DNA of 64,000 bases from assembly GCF_905220995.1 (NCBI RefSeq), contig NZ_CAJNBJ010000005.1, forward strand, positions 17,820 to 81,819, given 5' to 3'. The stretch comes from Nitrospira defluvii. GTDB lineage: Bacteria; Nitrospirota; Nitrospiria; Nitrospirales; Nitrospiraceae. The notes below the pieces were generated by a model, which saw nothing but the letters and a program-made list of their open reading frames with translations, made no database searches and was not told where the DNA came from. The position numbers and the translations under genes were made by a program. Positions 40,982-50,745 of this stretch are shown here, piece after piece (position 1 is the first letter of the stretch; each line of letters opens with the position of its first letter).

Positions 40982-42231
40982 TGCATATGATTCATGAACG
41001 CTTCTGCTGTATCGCGGTTATGCGACTCCTTCGGCGGAGATGGCTGTTGATCAGCGTGGGCGTGATGGTGGTGCTGGGTGCGGTCCATCTCGTCATCCTC
41101 ATCGAGGGAGGTAAGCAGGAGCGAGGCGACTCCGCCATTCGGAAATCGGAATCGGTGCCCCCTGCCGGACCCCTGACCGTGGTCACGCTAAAACCGGACC
41201 TGGCTGCGGAAGCGGGCATTCACGTGACTCCGGTCGTGAAGGGCGGGTTCCGGCTCCATCGGGATTTTCCCGCGACGGTCCAACCGAATGAGAACGAGTT
41301 GGCCGAGGTCACGACGTTGGTCCGCGGCCGGGTGGTGGAGGTCTACGCGGATGTCGGGCAAGATGTGAACAAAGGGGCGGTCTTGGCGTTGTTGCACAGT
41401 AAGGACCTGAGCCTGGCTCAAGCGGCGTATGTGAAGGCCGCAGCCCAATCGCACGAGGCCGCATTGGCCTATGAGCGGGCTACCACGCTGTACGAGGAGC
41501 TGGTAGTGAGCCTTGCCGAGTTGAATCGGCGCGAAGCTGTGATGAAGACGGCTCGCGCGGAATTGCGGGAAACAACGCATCGGTTGGAGTTGCTGGGTGT
41601 ACAGGCGGAAGAGATCGAGCGCCTGGACCGGGAGCACACGATCCGTTCCGACGTGCCGATTCGGGCGCCGGTTGCTGGTCGGGTGATCATGCGCAACCTC
41701 ACGCGCGGTGAAGTCGTGGAGATGGCGCAGAAAATCTTCACGGTGGCCGATCTCTCTGATGTCTGGGTCGTCGGCAAGGTGCCGGAAAAAGACGTGCAGT
41801 TCATCCATCGCGAGCAGTCCGTCGAGGTGCGGGCGACGGCGTATCCGGGCCGAGTGTTTCCCGGCACGATCACCTATCTCAGCGACGTGTTGGATCCCGC
41901 GACGCGCACCATGCGATTGCGCGTCACGGTCCCGAATCCGAAGAAGTTGTTGAAGCCGGAGATGTTTGCATCGGTACGGGTTTATGCGGAGCCTGAACCG
42001 GAGGTCGTGATGGTGCCCGTCGCGGCGGTGCAACGGAGCGGTGAGTCCTCCTATGTGTTCATGCGATTGGAGGGGGGGAGGTTCGAAAAGCGTCCTGTGG
42101 TCCTCGGCCCGGAAACCGACCAGGTCGTCGCGGTGTTGAGCGGTCTGCGCGAGGGCGAACTGATCGTCACCGCCGGCACCTTCGTGCTCAAGTCCGAATT
42201 CGAAAAATCTCAAATCGAGCCCGTGCAATGA
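40981..42231 (+). CDS. RND efflux membrane-fusion protein (CusB/CzcB type)
   Basis: The 416-residue periplasmic adaptor has an N-terminal membrane anchor, a barrel-sandwich (lipoyl) half with RGRVVEVYADVGQDVNKGAVL, an alpha-hairpin (about 145-205) and PIRAPVAGRVIMRNLTRGE, then a beta-barrel and membrane-proximal domain. It links the inner-membrane pump with an outer-membrane channel. The pump gene overlaps its stop by ATGA. No metal-binding His-rich segment is seen, so the metal is open. Confidence 0.92.
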   Translation: MHMIHERFCCIAVMRLLRRRWLLISVGVMVVLGAVHLVILIEGGKQERGDSAIRKSESVPPAGPLTVVTLKPDLAAEAGIHVTPVVKGGFRLHRDFPATVQPNENELAEVTTLVRGRVVEVYADVGQDVNKGAVLALLHSKDLSLAQAAYVKAAAQSHEAALAYERATTLYEELVVSLAELNRREAVMKTARAELRETTHRLELLGVQAEEIERLDREHTIRSDVPIRAPVAGRVIMRNLTRGEVVEMAQKIFTVADLSDVWVVGKVPEKDVQFIHREQSVEVRATAYPGRVFPGTITYLSDVLDPATRTMRLRVTVPNPKKLLKPEMFASVRVYAEPEPEVVMVPVAAVQRSGESSYVFMRLEGGRFEKRPVVLGPETDQVVAVLSGLREGELIVTAGTFVLKSEFEKSQIEPVQ

Positions 42232-45200
42232 TCGACGCCTTGATCGCCTTGTCGCTCCGACGGTGGCCGCTCATCCTGATCCTGGCCGGTCTCTTGGCCG
42301 CGGCCGGTGTGGTGGCGTTCCGTCAGTTGCCGATCGACGCCTTCCCGGATGTCACCAACATCCAGGTGCAGATCTTGACCGACGGGCCGGGGCTGTCTCC
42401 GATCGAGGTCGAGCGATTCGTCACCATCCCGCTCGAGCTGCAGATGACCGGCTTGCCCGACCTCACCGAAATCCGCTCGCTGTCGAAATTCGCCCTCTCC
42501 CAGATCACGGTGGTGTTCAAAGATCATGTGGACCTCTCACGCGCTCGCCAGCTCGTCCTCGAGCGCCTGCTCGAAGCGAAAGCGATCTTGCCGCCGGGGG
42601 TCGAGCCGGTCATGGCGCCAGTGACGACCGGCCTCGGCGAAATCTATCAGTACTACTTGGACAGTCCGTCGGTGAACGCGGAGGATCCCGAAGCGCTTGA
42701 AGTCGCGCTGACGGAGCAGCGGGTCCTGCAGGATTGGGTGCTTCGGCCGCTTATTAAGACGGTTCCCGGCGTTATCGATGTGAATGCGCTGGGTGGGTTC
42801 GTCAAGCAGTATCAGGTGATTGTCGAGCCGGCCAAGCTGCGGAAGTACAACTTGACGCTCGACCAGGTGTTCGAGGCGGTCGCGCAGAACAATGCCAACG
42901 CCGGCGGTAATGTCGTGGATCGACACGGCGAACGGTCGATCGTGCGCGGGTTGGGGTTGGTGCGGAACATCGCCGATATTGAGGACATTGTGGTGAAAGA
43001 GAACGGTGGCACGCCCGTGTATGTGCACAACCTGGGGGAGGTGCGTATCGGCCACGCGATCCGCCACGGCGCCGCCGTGCTCAACGGCGATCGGGAAGTC
43101 GTGGCCGGCATCGTGCTCATGTACCGCGGGGCCAACGCACGACAGGTCGTGGAGGCCGTCAAGGCCAAGGTGGAAGCGATCCATCGCGGCGGCATCCTCC
43201 CGGGTGGGCTAAAATTGGTCCCCTTCTACGACCGGTCCGAATTGGTGACGGCGGCCCTTGATACGGTCCGCCAGGCCTTACTGGGGGGAATTCTCCTGGT
43301 GGGTCTGGTTCTGTTCGTCACGATCGGCAACGTTCGCAGCGCGCTCATTGTAACGGCGACCCTGATCCTCACGCCGCTGTTGACGTTTCGGATCATGCAG
43401 GACCTCGACCTCTCGGCCAATCTCATGTCACTGGGCGGGCTGGCGATCGCCATTGGGATGGTCGTCGACGGGTCGATTGTGGTTGTGGAGAACGTATACC
43501 GCCATCTCTCCGAGCCGGGTTCCTCCCCGACGACGCGTTGGGATTTGGTATTACAGGCCTCGAAGGAAGTAGCGCGCCCGATCGCCTTCGCGTTACTCAT
43601 CATTATCGTGGTGTTTCTGCCGCTGGTGCTCTTGGAAGGCATGGAAGGCAGGCTGTTCGCACCCTTGGCCTACACAGTCATGATCGCCCTGCTGGTGTCG
43701 CTGGCGCTGTCTCTGACGGTCACGCCGGTCCTTTGCGCCCTGGGACTCACCGGCGGGGAGCAACAGGAGGCTCTCCTGATACGGTGGGCGAAGACGGCGT
43801 ATGAGCCGCTGCTCCGATGGACGCTCACCCATCGGCGGCTGGTGCTGGCCGGCGCCCTCCTCCAGTTTGGTGTGACACTGGCGCTCGTGCCGTACCTGGG
43901 TCGAGAGTTTGTGCCCGTGCTGGAGGAAGGGGCGCTGACGCCGCTGATCATCCGGTTGCCACGGGTGTCGCTCCCTGAATCCATCGAACTGGAAAAACGG
44001 GCCTTACGGGCCCTGCGGGAATTTCCAGAGGTCCGCCTCGCTGTCGGAAAAATCGGTCGATCGGAGATCGGGAATGAACCGCAAGAGGCCAATGAAAGCG
44101 ATCCGGTCGTCCTGCTGCACCCGCGGGACACCTGGACGACCACTCGGACCAAAGCCGAGCTGGTCGATACGATGCGCCGACGGCTTGCCGAAATCCCCGG
44201 CATGTCTTTTATGATGAGCCAACCCATCCAGCAGCGTGTGGACGAGTTGATCTCGGGAGTCAGGACGGAGTTCGCCATTAAGTTGTTCGGAGATGATTTG
44301 GATGTCTTGAAGGAACGGGCGGATCAAATCGCCGCCATCATGAGAACGGTCGAAGGAGTGAAAGATCTGCGTGTGGAGCAGATCGCGGGGCAGCCGTACC
44401 TCACCGTCGATATCGATCGCCACAAGATCGCACGCTACGGCATCAACGTGGCGGATATTCGCACGATCATCGAAACCGCGATCGGCGGCAAACCCGCGAC
44501 GAAGGTTTATGAAAATGAGCGACGGTTCGAGCTCATCCTGCGGTTTCCCGAGGAGCACCGGAGCACGGTGCGCCAGATCGGCGAGATTCTGGTCAACTCG
44601 GCTGTCGGCGCGCCGATTCCGCTCAGTGAGCTGGCGAAGGTGGAGATGCGCGAGGGCCCCGCGCGCATCAGCCGCGAACAGGTGCGCCGGCGGATCTTCA
44701 TCGGCTTCAACGTGGTTGGCCGCGATCCTGGCAGCATCGTCGAAGAGGGGCAGCGCAAGCTCGCGGAGCGTCTCCGGTTGCCGTCCGGCTACACCATTAC
44801 CTGGGGCGGCGCGTTCGAGCAGATGGAACGCGCGATGGCGCGCCTCCGGATCGTCGTGCCGGTCACGATCGGCATAATCGGGCTGTTGCTGGTCCTCGCC
44901 TTCAACTCCCTACGCTCGGCGTCGTTGATCGTGGTAAACCTCCCGTTCGCCCTCATTGGCGGCGTGTTCGGGTTGTGGCTGACGGGGCAATACCTGAGTG
45001 TGCCGGCAGCGGTCGGGTTTATCGCGCTGTTCGGCGTCGCGGTCGAAAACGGGATCGTACTGGTGTCCACCATCAACGGGATGCGGCAGGCGGGGTTCAC
45101 CAGCGAAGAGGCCATCCGGCAAGGGTGTCTCCAACGCCTGCGCCCGGTCATGATGACGACGCTGACCACACTGTTGGGGCTAGCGCCCCTGGCGCTGGCG

Positions 45201-45347
45201 CAGGGCATCGGCTCGGAGGTCCAACGGCCACTCGCGGTCGTTGTGATCGGCGGCCTGGTGAGTTCGACACTGCTCACGCTGATCGTGTTGCCCACGCTCT
45301 ATCAATGGTTCGAGCCGAGCGATGGGTCGGAAAAAGTGAGTCAATGA
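42228..45347 (+). CDS. Heavy-metal efflux RND pump (CusA/CzcA family)
   Basis: The 1039-residue pump has the RND layout of two sets of six helices with large periplasmic loops. It starts MIDALIALSLRRWPL and has FRQLPIDAFPDVTNIQVQ. TM4 reads GGLAIAIGMVVDGSIVVVEN: the first Asp of the CzcA-type DFG signature is missing and the segment resembles CusA, so monovalent or undefined metals are possible. The C-terminus (LLGLAPLALAQGIGSEVQRP) is complete. No TolC-like gene lies in the window, so the channel must be supplied from elsewhere. Confidence 0.93.
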   Translation: MIDALIALSLRRWPLILILAGLLAAAGVVAFRQLPIDAFPDVTNIQVQILTDGPGLSPIEVERFVTIPLELQMTGLPDLTEIRSLSKFALSQITVVFKDHVDLSRARQLVLERLLEAKAILPPGVEPVMAPVTTGLGEIYQYYLDSPSVNAEDPEALEVALTEQRVLQDWVLRPLIKTVPGVIDVNALGGFVKQYQVIVEPAKLRKYNLTLDQVFEAVAQNNANAGGNVVDRHGERSIVRGLGLVRNIADIEDIVVKENGGTPVYVHNLGEVRIGHAIRHGAAVLNGDREVVAGIVLMYRGANARQVVEAVKAKVEAIHRGGILPGGLKLVPFYDRSELVTAALDTVRQALLGGILLVGLVLFVTIGNVRSALIVTATLILTPLLTFRIMQDLDLSANLMSLGGLAIAIGMVVDGSIVVVENVYRHLSEPGSSPTTRWDLVLQASKEVARPIAFALLIIIVVFLPLVLLEGMEGRLFAPLAYTVMIALLVSLALSLTVTPVLCALGLTGGEQQEALLIRWAKTAYEPLLRWTLTHRRLVLAGALLQFGVTLALVPYLGREFVPVLEEGALTPLIIRLPRVSLPESIELEKRALRALREFPEVRLAVGKIGRSEIGNEPQEANESDPVVLLHPRDTWTTTRTKAELVDTMRRRLAEIPGMSFMMSQPIQQRVDELISGVRTEFAIKLFGDDLDVLKERADQIAAIMRTVEGVKDLRVEQIAGQPYLTVDIDRHKIARYGINVADIRTIIETAIGGKPATKVYENERRFELILRFPEEHRSTVRQIGEILVNSAVGAPIPLSELAKVEMREGPARISREQVRRRIFIGFNVVGRDPGSIVEEGQRKLAERLRLPSGYTITWGGAFEQMERAMARLRIVVPVTIGIIGLLLVLAFNSLRSASLIVVNLPFALIGGVFGLWLTGQYLSVPAAVGFIALFGVAVENGIVLVSTINGMRQAGFTSEEAIRQGCLQRLRPVMMTTLTTLLGLAPLALAQGIGSEVQRPLAVVVIGGLVSSTLLTLIVLPTLYQWFEPSDGSEKVSQ

Positions 45348-45688
45348 ACATGGTCCATGCTTTTCGGGATACGATCCCAGAGGCAGTGTTTGCAGTCGAG
45401 CGACGCGTTCCTGAGTGGGTCGCAATGCAGTTCAAGCAGGAACGGAGTATCGGTCATGCATCTACCAGCAGCTTGTCGAACAGGCGGAGGGTCTTGCAAC
45501 TGCGTTACTGGGTCACAACTTTAGCCGGCGTGACCGCATGGCCATCCATCGCAGAGAACCGGCCTGAGTAGGTGATCGCGTATCTCGGGATTGTGGCTGC
45601 GGGTGGCACGGTGGTTCCTCCCGAAATCCAGTTGAACAATGGAGATTTCGCCAAGCTTCTGGCGCGGTCCGGCGCCCGGGTTAACTGA
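45344..45688 (+). pseudogene. Relic of an AMP-forming acyl-CoA ligase (N-terminal part)
   Basis: ATG 45344 overlaps the pump stop by ATGA. The first frame gives VHAFRDTIPEAVFAVERRVP and EWVAMQFKQERS. Another frame continues YQQLVEQAEGLATALLGHNF and SRRDRMAIH, and a third IAYLGIVAAGGTVVP and LARSGARVN up to TGA 45686-45688. Together they match the first 115 or so residues of an adenylate-forming ligase with two frameshifts; the rest is gone. The intact ligase gene starts 49 bases later. Confidence 0.75.
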
Positions 45689-45737
45689 TCAGAAACGAGA
45701 CCCCCTGTCAGGCGGCAGTCTTCGCTATCTCAAATAA

Positions 45738-47588
45738 ATGCAAGGAAAGAACGTGCCGCACGTTGCCGTTTATCCCTCACCGGACAGTATTACCACCGAC
45801 GACGTGACGACGCTGCCCGAATTGTTCCGGCTCAGGTGCCAGCGCTCGCCGGAGCGCGAGGCCTACCGGCAATGTGAAGCTAGCGTATGGCGCAGTTATT
45901 CCTGGAGGGAAGTGGAAGGGCTTGTGGCGCGCTGGCAGTTGGCGCTGGCCGGCGAAAATCTTGCTTCGGGAGACCGCGTCGCCGTGCTGCTCAAGAACAG
46001 CGTGGAATGGGTCTGTTTCGATCTGGCGGCACAATCGCTGGGACTGGCTGTCGTGCCCCTCTATGCTGCTGACCATGAGAATAACACCACCTACATCCTC
46101 GCCGATTCAGGCGCGCGCCTCTTGCTAGTCGGCCACATCGATCAATGGTTTGCATTGGCCGGGCACCGCGCACGATTTCCGCAACTGTCCCACGTGCTGT
46201 GCCTGGAGACGGCCTGTACCCCTGTCCCAGCCACCGGCATTCAGGTCAGCTTCATCAAGCACTGGTTACCATCCGGGGCGCGCCCCCAGGTCAATCTGGC
46301 CAAGGACACGCACGCGTTGGCGACCATCGTCTATACGTCGGGCACCACGGGCCGCCCGAAGGGCGTCATGCTGTCGCATTTCAATATTCTTTCAAATGCG
46401 CAAGCCGTCATCACGCAGGTGCAGGCTTATCCGGAGGATCTATTCCTCTCTTTTCTGCCGCTGTCCCACGCCTTCGAGCGCACCGTCGGCTGCTACCTCC
46501 CGATGATGGCAGGGAGTTGCGTGGCCTATGCACGCGCGATCAATAAGCTGGCCGAGGATATTGCGATGGTGCGCCCGACCATTCTGGTCTCCGTGCCACG
46601 CATCTACGAACGCATGTACGTCCGGTTGCAGAATCAATTGGGGAAAAAGTGTGCCATGACGCGCGCGCTGTTCCACTGGGCGCAGGAGATTGGATGGAGG
46701 CATTTTCAGGCAACCCGTCGTCATGGCGAGGCTCCGGGCAGGTGGGCCGCCCTGTTGCGGCCAGTGCTGCAGTATCTGGTAGCCGACAAATTTCTTGCCC
46801 GTTTCGGAGGACGGCTGCGGCTGGCGGTGTCGGGGGGTGCTCCCTTATCTCTCACGCTCTCCCAATGCTTTGTCGGCTTGGGGGTGCCCTTGGTGCAGGG
46901 CTACGGCCTGACCGAAGCGGCACCGGTCGTGACCAGCAACCGACCGGAAGACAATCTGCCGGAGTCGGTCGGCATCCCCCTCCCCGGGGTTGAGGTCAGG
47001 CTCGGTGAGCAGAATGAATTACTGGTGCGTGGTCCCAACGTCATGATGGGCTACTGGAACCGGCCCGAGGATACGGCCAGGGCGATCAATGCCGAGGGCT
47101 GGTTGCACACGGGTGACCAGGCACGCATCGAAAACGGATATGTGTTCATCGTCGGGCGTCTCAAGGAGATCGTTGTCCTGTCCACCGGAGAGAAAATCGT
47201 GCCCGAGGCGGTGGAGATGGCACTCGTCCTGGACCCGCTGATCGACCAGGCGATGGTGGTCGGCGAGGGTAAGCCTTATCTGGCCGCACTCTTGGTGCTG
47301 AACGCCGGGGCCTGGCGTTCCATGGCCCAAAGATGGTCGTTACCTGCGGAGGATCCCGCCGCGCTGGCCGATGTGCGTCTCCAGCATCATATCGAAAACC
47401 TATGCCACCGACGACTGGCCAGCGTCCCCGAGTATGCCCAGGTACGTCGATTTTGGTTGACACTCGAGCCTTGGACCCTCGACAACGATCTTGTCACGCC
47501 GACTCTCAAACTCAAACGTCCTGCGATCGAGCAACGTTTTGCGGAACACATTCTCAAGCTTTACTCCGGGCATCTGCCCCCAGCTTGA
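45738..47588 (+). CDS. Long-chain acyl-CoA synthetase (AMP-forming)
   Basis: The 616-residue protein has the adenylation motif IVYTSGTTGRPKGVMLSH near 199-216, then FLPLSHAFERT, GYGLTEAAPV, WLHTGDQARI and GRLKEIVVLSTGEKI. The C-terminal end LTPTLKLKR-type (here DLVTPTLKLKRPAIEQRF) marks the long-chain acyl-CoA synthetase subfamily. It activates fatty acids with ATP and CoA. The fused carrier/ligase/acyltransferase gene begins 34 bases downstream, so the two likely share a lipid pathway. Confidence 0.92.
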   Translation: MQGKNVPHVAVYPSPDSITTDDVTTLPELFRLRCQRSPEREAYRQCEASVWRSYSWREVEGLVARWQLALAGENLASGDRVAVLLKNSVEWVCFDLAAQSLGLAVVPLYAADHENNTTYILADSGARLLLVGHIDQWFALAGHRARFPQLSHVLCLETACTPVPATGIQVSFIKHWLPSGARPQVNLAKDTHALATIVYTSGTTGRPKGVMLSHFNILSNAQAVITQVQAYPEDLFLSFLPLSHAFERTVGCYLPMMAGSCVAYARAINKLAEDIAMVRPTILVSVPRIYERMYVRLQNQLGKKCAMTRALFHWAQEIGWRHFQATRRHGEAPGRWAALLRPVLQYLVADKFLARFGGRLRLAVSGGAPLSLTLSQCFVGLGVPLVQGYGLTEAAPVVTSNRPEDNLPESVGIPLPGVEVRLGEQNELLVRGPNVMMGYWNRPEDTARAINAEGWLHTGDQARIENGYVFIVGRLKEIVVLSTGEKIVPEAVEMALVLDPLIDQAMVVGEGKPYLAALLVLNAGAWRSMAQRWSLPAEDPAALADVRLQHHIENLCHRRLASVPEYAQVRRFWLTLEPWTLDNDLVTPTLKLKRPAIEQRFAEHILKLYSGHLPPA

Positions 47589-47622
47589 AGGGCTGCAGAT
47601 TCCATTCATCGGGAGAGAAGCC

Positions 47623-50454
47623 GTGGAGACATCCCAAGAGCAGACTGAAGCAAGGCCGAGTCCCGAACCTGCGTCGGAGCTTCTCGACATCGTGCGCACA
47701 CTGTTCGCTGAACTTCACCGGCACACCGGACCTGACAGGCCCATCACTCTGGACAATTCGCTGGATCGCGATCTCGGTTTCGACAGCTTGGCGCGGGTGG
47801 AACTGATGGTGCGTATCCAGCGTGCGTTCGGCGTGGATCTGCCGGAGGACACGCTGGTTCGCGCCACCACTCCCCGTGACCTGCTCGAGGCCCTGCAGAA
47901 AGGGGCACGTGGATCGGCACGTCGTGCGCCGATCCAGCCCGGGCCAACGTTGGAATCTGCGCAAGGCGAAGCTGTCGATGCCACCACGTTGCTCGAAGTG
48001 ATCGACTGGCATGTGCGCCGGCAACCAGACCGCATCCAGGTTATTTATACCGGCGAAAGTGGCGAACAGCCCATCACCTGTCGCGATCTGGCGGAGGCAT
48101 CTGAACGGGTCGCCGCAGGTCTGCAACACCGTGGCCTTGAAGCGGGACAATCAGTGGCCATCATGTTGCCGACCGGTCCGGAGTATTTTCCGGTCTATGC
48201 GGGCATCCTGCTTGCCGGCGGTATTCCCGTGCCCATTTATCCCCCGGCGCACTTGGCCCAAGTGGAAGAACACGTCCGCCGCCATGTCGGCATCTTGTGC
48301 AACGCACAAGCCGTCCTCCTGGTGACGATACCGGAAGCGCGCGCCGTGGCATGGCTGCTGCGGGTTCATGTGCCTTCCCTGGGTACGGTGGTGAGCGCGC
48401 AGGAACTGCTGCGCTCACGAGAGTCCCTGACCCGGGTACCGGTGGCGGCGCAAGATGTGGCCTTTATCCAATACACTTCCGGCAGCACGGGCGATCCCAA
48501 GGGCGTCGTGCTTACCCATGCCAATTTGCTTGCCAACATCCGTGCCATGGGCCAGGCGATCGGCCTCCGCCCCGATGATGTCTTCGTGAGCTGGCTGCCG
48601 CTCTACCACGATATGGGACTGATCGGCGCGTGGCTGGGCACGCTCTACTTCGGCATTCCACTGGTCGTCATGTCGCCTCTGGCCTTCCTCGCCCGGCCCG
48701 TCCGCTGGCTGCAGGCAGTCCATGCGTACCGCGGTACACTCTCGGCGGCACCCAACTTTGCCTATGAACTGTGTGTCAAGAAGATCGGCGACGAGGAGCT
48801 GGCCGGACTTGATCTCAGTTCGTGGCGGCTGGCATTCAACGGCGCGGAAACGGTCTTGCCGGAGACACTGACGCGTTTCGGAAGGCGTTTCGCTCAGTAC
48901 GGCTTCCACTCCGAGGCACTCACGCCGGTATATGGGCTGGCCGAGTGTTCCGTGGGACTTGCATTTCCGCCATCCGGCCGCGGCCCCCTCATCGATCGTG
49001 TCCAGCGAGAATCCTTCACGCGTACCGGCAGCGCTGTACCCGCCGCTCCCGACAATGCCTCTCCGCTATGTTTTGTCTCCTGCGGGCGGCCGTTGCCCGG
49101 CCACGAATTGCGGATCGTGGATGCATCCGGTAATGAGCTGGGTGAGCGGCAAGAGGGCCGACTGGAATTCAGGGGGGCGTCGGCCACGCGCGGCTATTTC
49201 AACAATCCCCAGGCCACGTCACAGCTGTTCCGTGACGGTTGGCTTGACAGCGGTGACCGTGGGTACATCGCCGGCGGCGAAGTTTTTCTCACGGGGCGGG
49301 TCAAGGACATCATCATTCGAGGCGGGCGCAACATCTACCCCCACGAAGTAGAGGAGGTGGTTGGCGAGATACCGGGGGTGAGAAAGGGCTGCGTTGTCGT
49401 CTTCGGCAGCCCCGACCCGGCCTCGGGCACCGAGCGGCTGGTGGTCCTCGCTGAAACACGCGAGAGCGGCCAGCGTGAACGCCATCAACTTTGCGAGGCG
49501 ATCAACGCTGCAATCGTCGAGGTACTGGGCGAGCCTGCTGACCAAATTGCGCTTGCACCGCCCCGTACCGTACTAAAGACTTCCAGTGGCAAGTTGCGTC
49601 GAGCCGCCACGCGAGCGCTGTTCGAGGCAGGATTGGCCGGCGAGCACAGGCGTGTCGGGTGGTGGCAGGTAGTCAGCCTTGCCGCGGGTGCATTCATTCC
49701 CCAGGTGCAACGCTGGGCGGCAAGGGCAGCGGATGTGTGTTTTGCGGCGTGGGCCTGGTTGGTGTTCTGGCTGGTGGCGCCAATTGTCTGGCTGGTCACC
49801 ATCTTCACCCCACGCCCTTCCTGGGCCTGGGCAGTCGGCCGGGTCGGTGCACGGCTATTAATTCGGCTGACCGGAACGCCATTCACGGTGACCGGGATGG
49901 AGTATCTGCCGCGCGGGACGCCTTGTGTGCTGGTGGTCAATCACGCCAGCTACCTCGACGGTTTCGTCCTGGTGGCGGCGCTGCCAGAACAGTTTGGCTT
50001 CGTAGCCAAGCGCGAATTGCTTGAGCACTTCATTCCGCGCGTCTATCTTCAACGCTTGGGCGCGGAGTTCGTTGAACGCTTCGCAGCCCACGAGAGTGTG
50101 CAAGATGCTCGGCGGCTGGAGGTCGCGCTGCGCGCCGGGCGTGCGTTGGTCTTTTTCCCCGAGGGCACGTTTACCCGTTTGCCCGGGTTGAAGTCCTTCC
50201 GGATGGGGGCCTTTGTTGTGGCCGCCAACACGGGCATCCCGGTTGTGCCGGTGGCGATCTGCGGCACCCGGTCCATTCTGCGTGACGGCCAATGGTGGCC
50301 ACGGCGCGGCGCGATCACCATCACGTTTGGGGCTCCCTTGCTGCCCGTTACAGACGCGCACGAGGCCTTTGCCGCAGCGGTCGTGCTGCGCGATGCCGTC
50401 CGTGCTCATATTTTGCGTCACTGTGGCGAGCCGGACACCCAAGGAGAAGTGTGA
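47623..50454 (+). CDS. Fusion of acyl carrier domain, acyl-AMP ligase and 1-acylglycerol-phosphate acyltransferase-like domain
   Basis: GTG 47623 after GGGAGAG is preferred to 47491, which would overlap the preceding gene. The 943-residue protein has three parts. First is a carrier domain (about 18-95) with Ser55 in LGFDSLARVE, the phosphopantetheine site. Next is a FAAL-like adenylation domain (about 130-690) with FIQYTSGSTGDPKGV, LPLYHDMGLIG and RGGRNIYPHEVE. Last is a PlsC-type acyltransferase (about 745-930) with NHASYLDG (H-x4-D) and FFPEGTFTR. It could activate a fatty acid, load it on its own carrier and transfer it to a lysolipid, like Aas but with a built-in carrier. Confidence 0.9.
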   Translation: METSQEQTEARPSPEPASELLDIVRTLFAELHRHTGPDRPITLDNSLDRDLGFDSLARVELMVRIQRAFGVDLPEDTLVRATTPRDLLEALQKGARGSARRAPIQPGPTLESAQGEAVDATTLLEVIDWHVRRQPDRIQVIYTGESGEQPITCRDLAEASERVAAGLQHRGLEAGQSVAIMLPTGPEYFPVYAGILLAGGIPVPIYPPAHLAQVEEHVRRHVGILCNAQAVLLVTIPEARAVAWLLRVHVPSLGTVVSAQELLRSRESLTRVPVAAQDVAFIQYTSGSTGDPKGVVLTHANLLANIRAMGQAIGLRPDDVFVSWLPLYHDMGLIGAWLGTLYFGIPLVVMSPLAFLARPVRWLQAVHAYRGTLSAAPNFAYELCVKKIGDEELAGLDLSSWRLAFNGAETVLPETLTRFGRRFAQYGFHSEALTPVYGLAECSVGLAFPPSGRGPLIDRVQRESFTRTGSAVPAAPDNASPLCFVSCGRPLPGHELRIVDASGNELGERQEGRLEFRGASATRGYFNNPQATSQLFRDGWLDSGDRGYIAGGEVFLTGRVKDIIIRGGRNIYPHEVEEVVGEIPGVRKGCVVVFGSPDPASGTERLVVLAETRESGQRERHQLCEAINAAIVEVLGEPADQIALAPPRTVLKTSSGKLRRAATRALFEAGLAGEHRRVGWWQVVSLAAGAFIPQVQRWAARAADVCFAAWAWLVFWLVAPIVWLVTIFTPRPSWAWAVGRVGARLLIRLTGTPFTVTGMEYLPRGTPCVLVVNHASYLDGFVLVAALPEQFGFVAKRELLEHFIPRVYLQRLGAEFVERFAAHESVQDARRLEVALRAGRALVFFPEGTFTRLPGLKSFRMGAFVVAANTGIPVVPVAICGTRSILRDGQWWPRRGAITITFGAPLLPVTDAHEAFAAAVVLRDAVRAHILRHCGEPDTQGEV

Positions 50455-50745
50455 AGTCAGACCACCCAGGCTTTATCTTGGCAAGTGCCGCACAAGGCAT
50501 GACAGGGTCTGCACCGAACTTTTGCTCCGGTGATCGGCGTGTCTTGGCCGGCTGGCATTCGTGGTTTAATGGGCGCATCAGCCTGTAGAGTACTTCGAAA
50601 AACTCACAAATTCAGAGGAGATGCCTTGCACGGATGCGCACCCAATGAACGGCACAGGACAGAAGGAGGCTGGATGAGGTGTGGTCCATTACTTGGAGGG
50701 CTTGTAGCTCTGGCGGCGTAGCTACTCTGTCAGAGGGTGACGGCT
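50455..50745. other. Spacer with a signal-peptide start cut by a TAG codon
   Basis: The first 200 bases show no gene. At 50674 an ATG behind AAGGAGG (50662-50668) opens MRCGPLLGGLVALAA and then hits TAG at 50719-50721. The same frame continues LLCQRVTA straight into the M28 peptidase at 50746. Confidence 0.6.
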
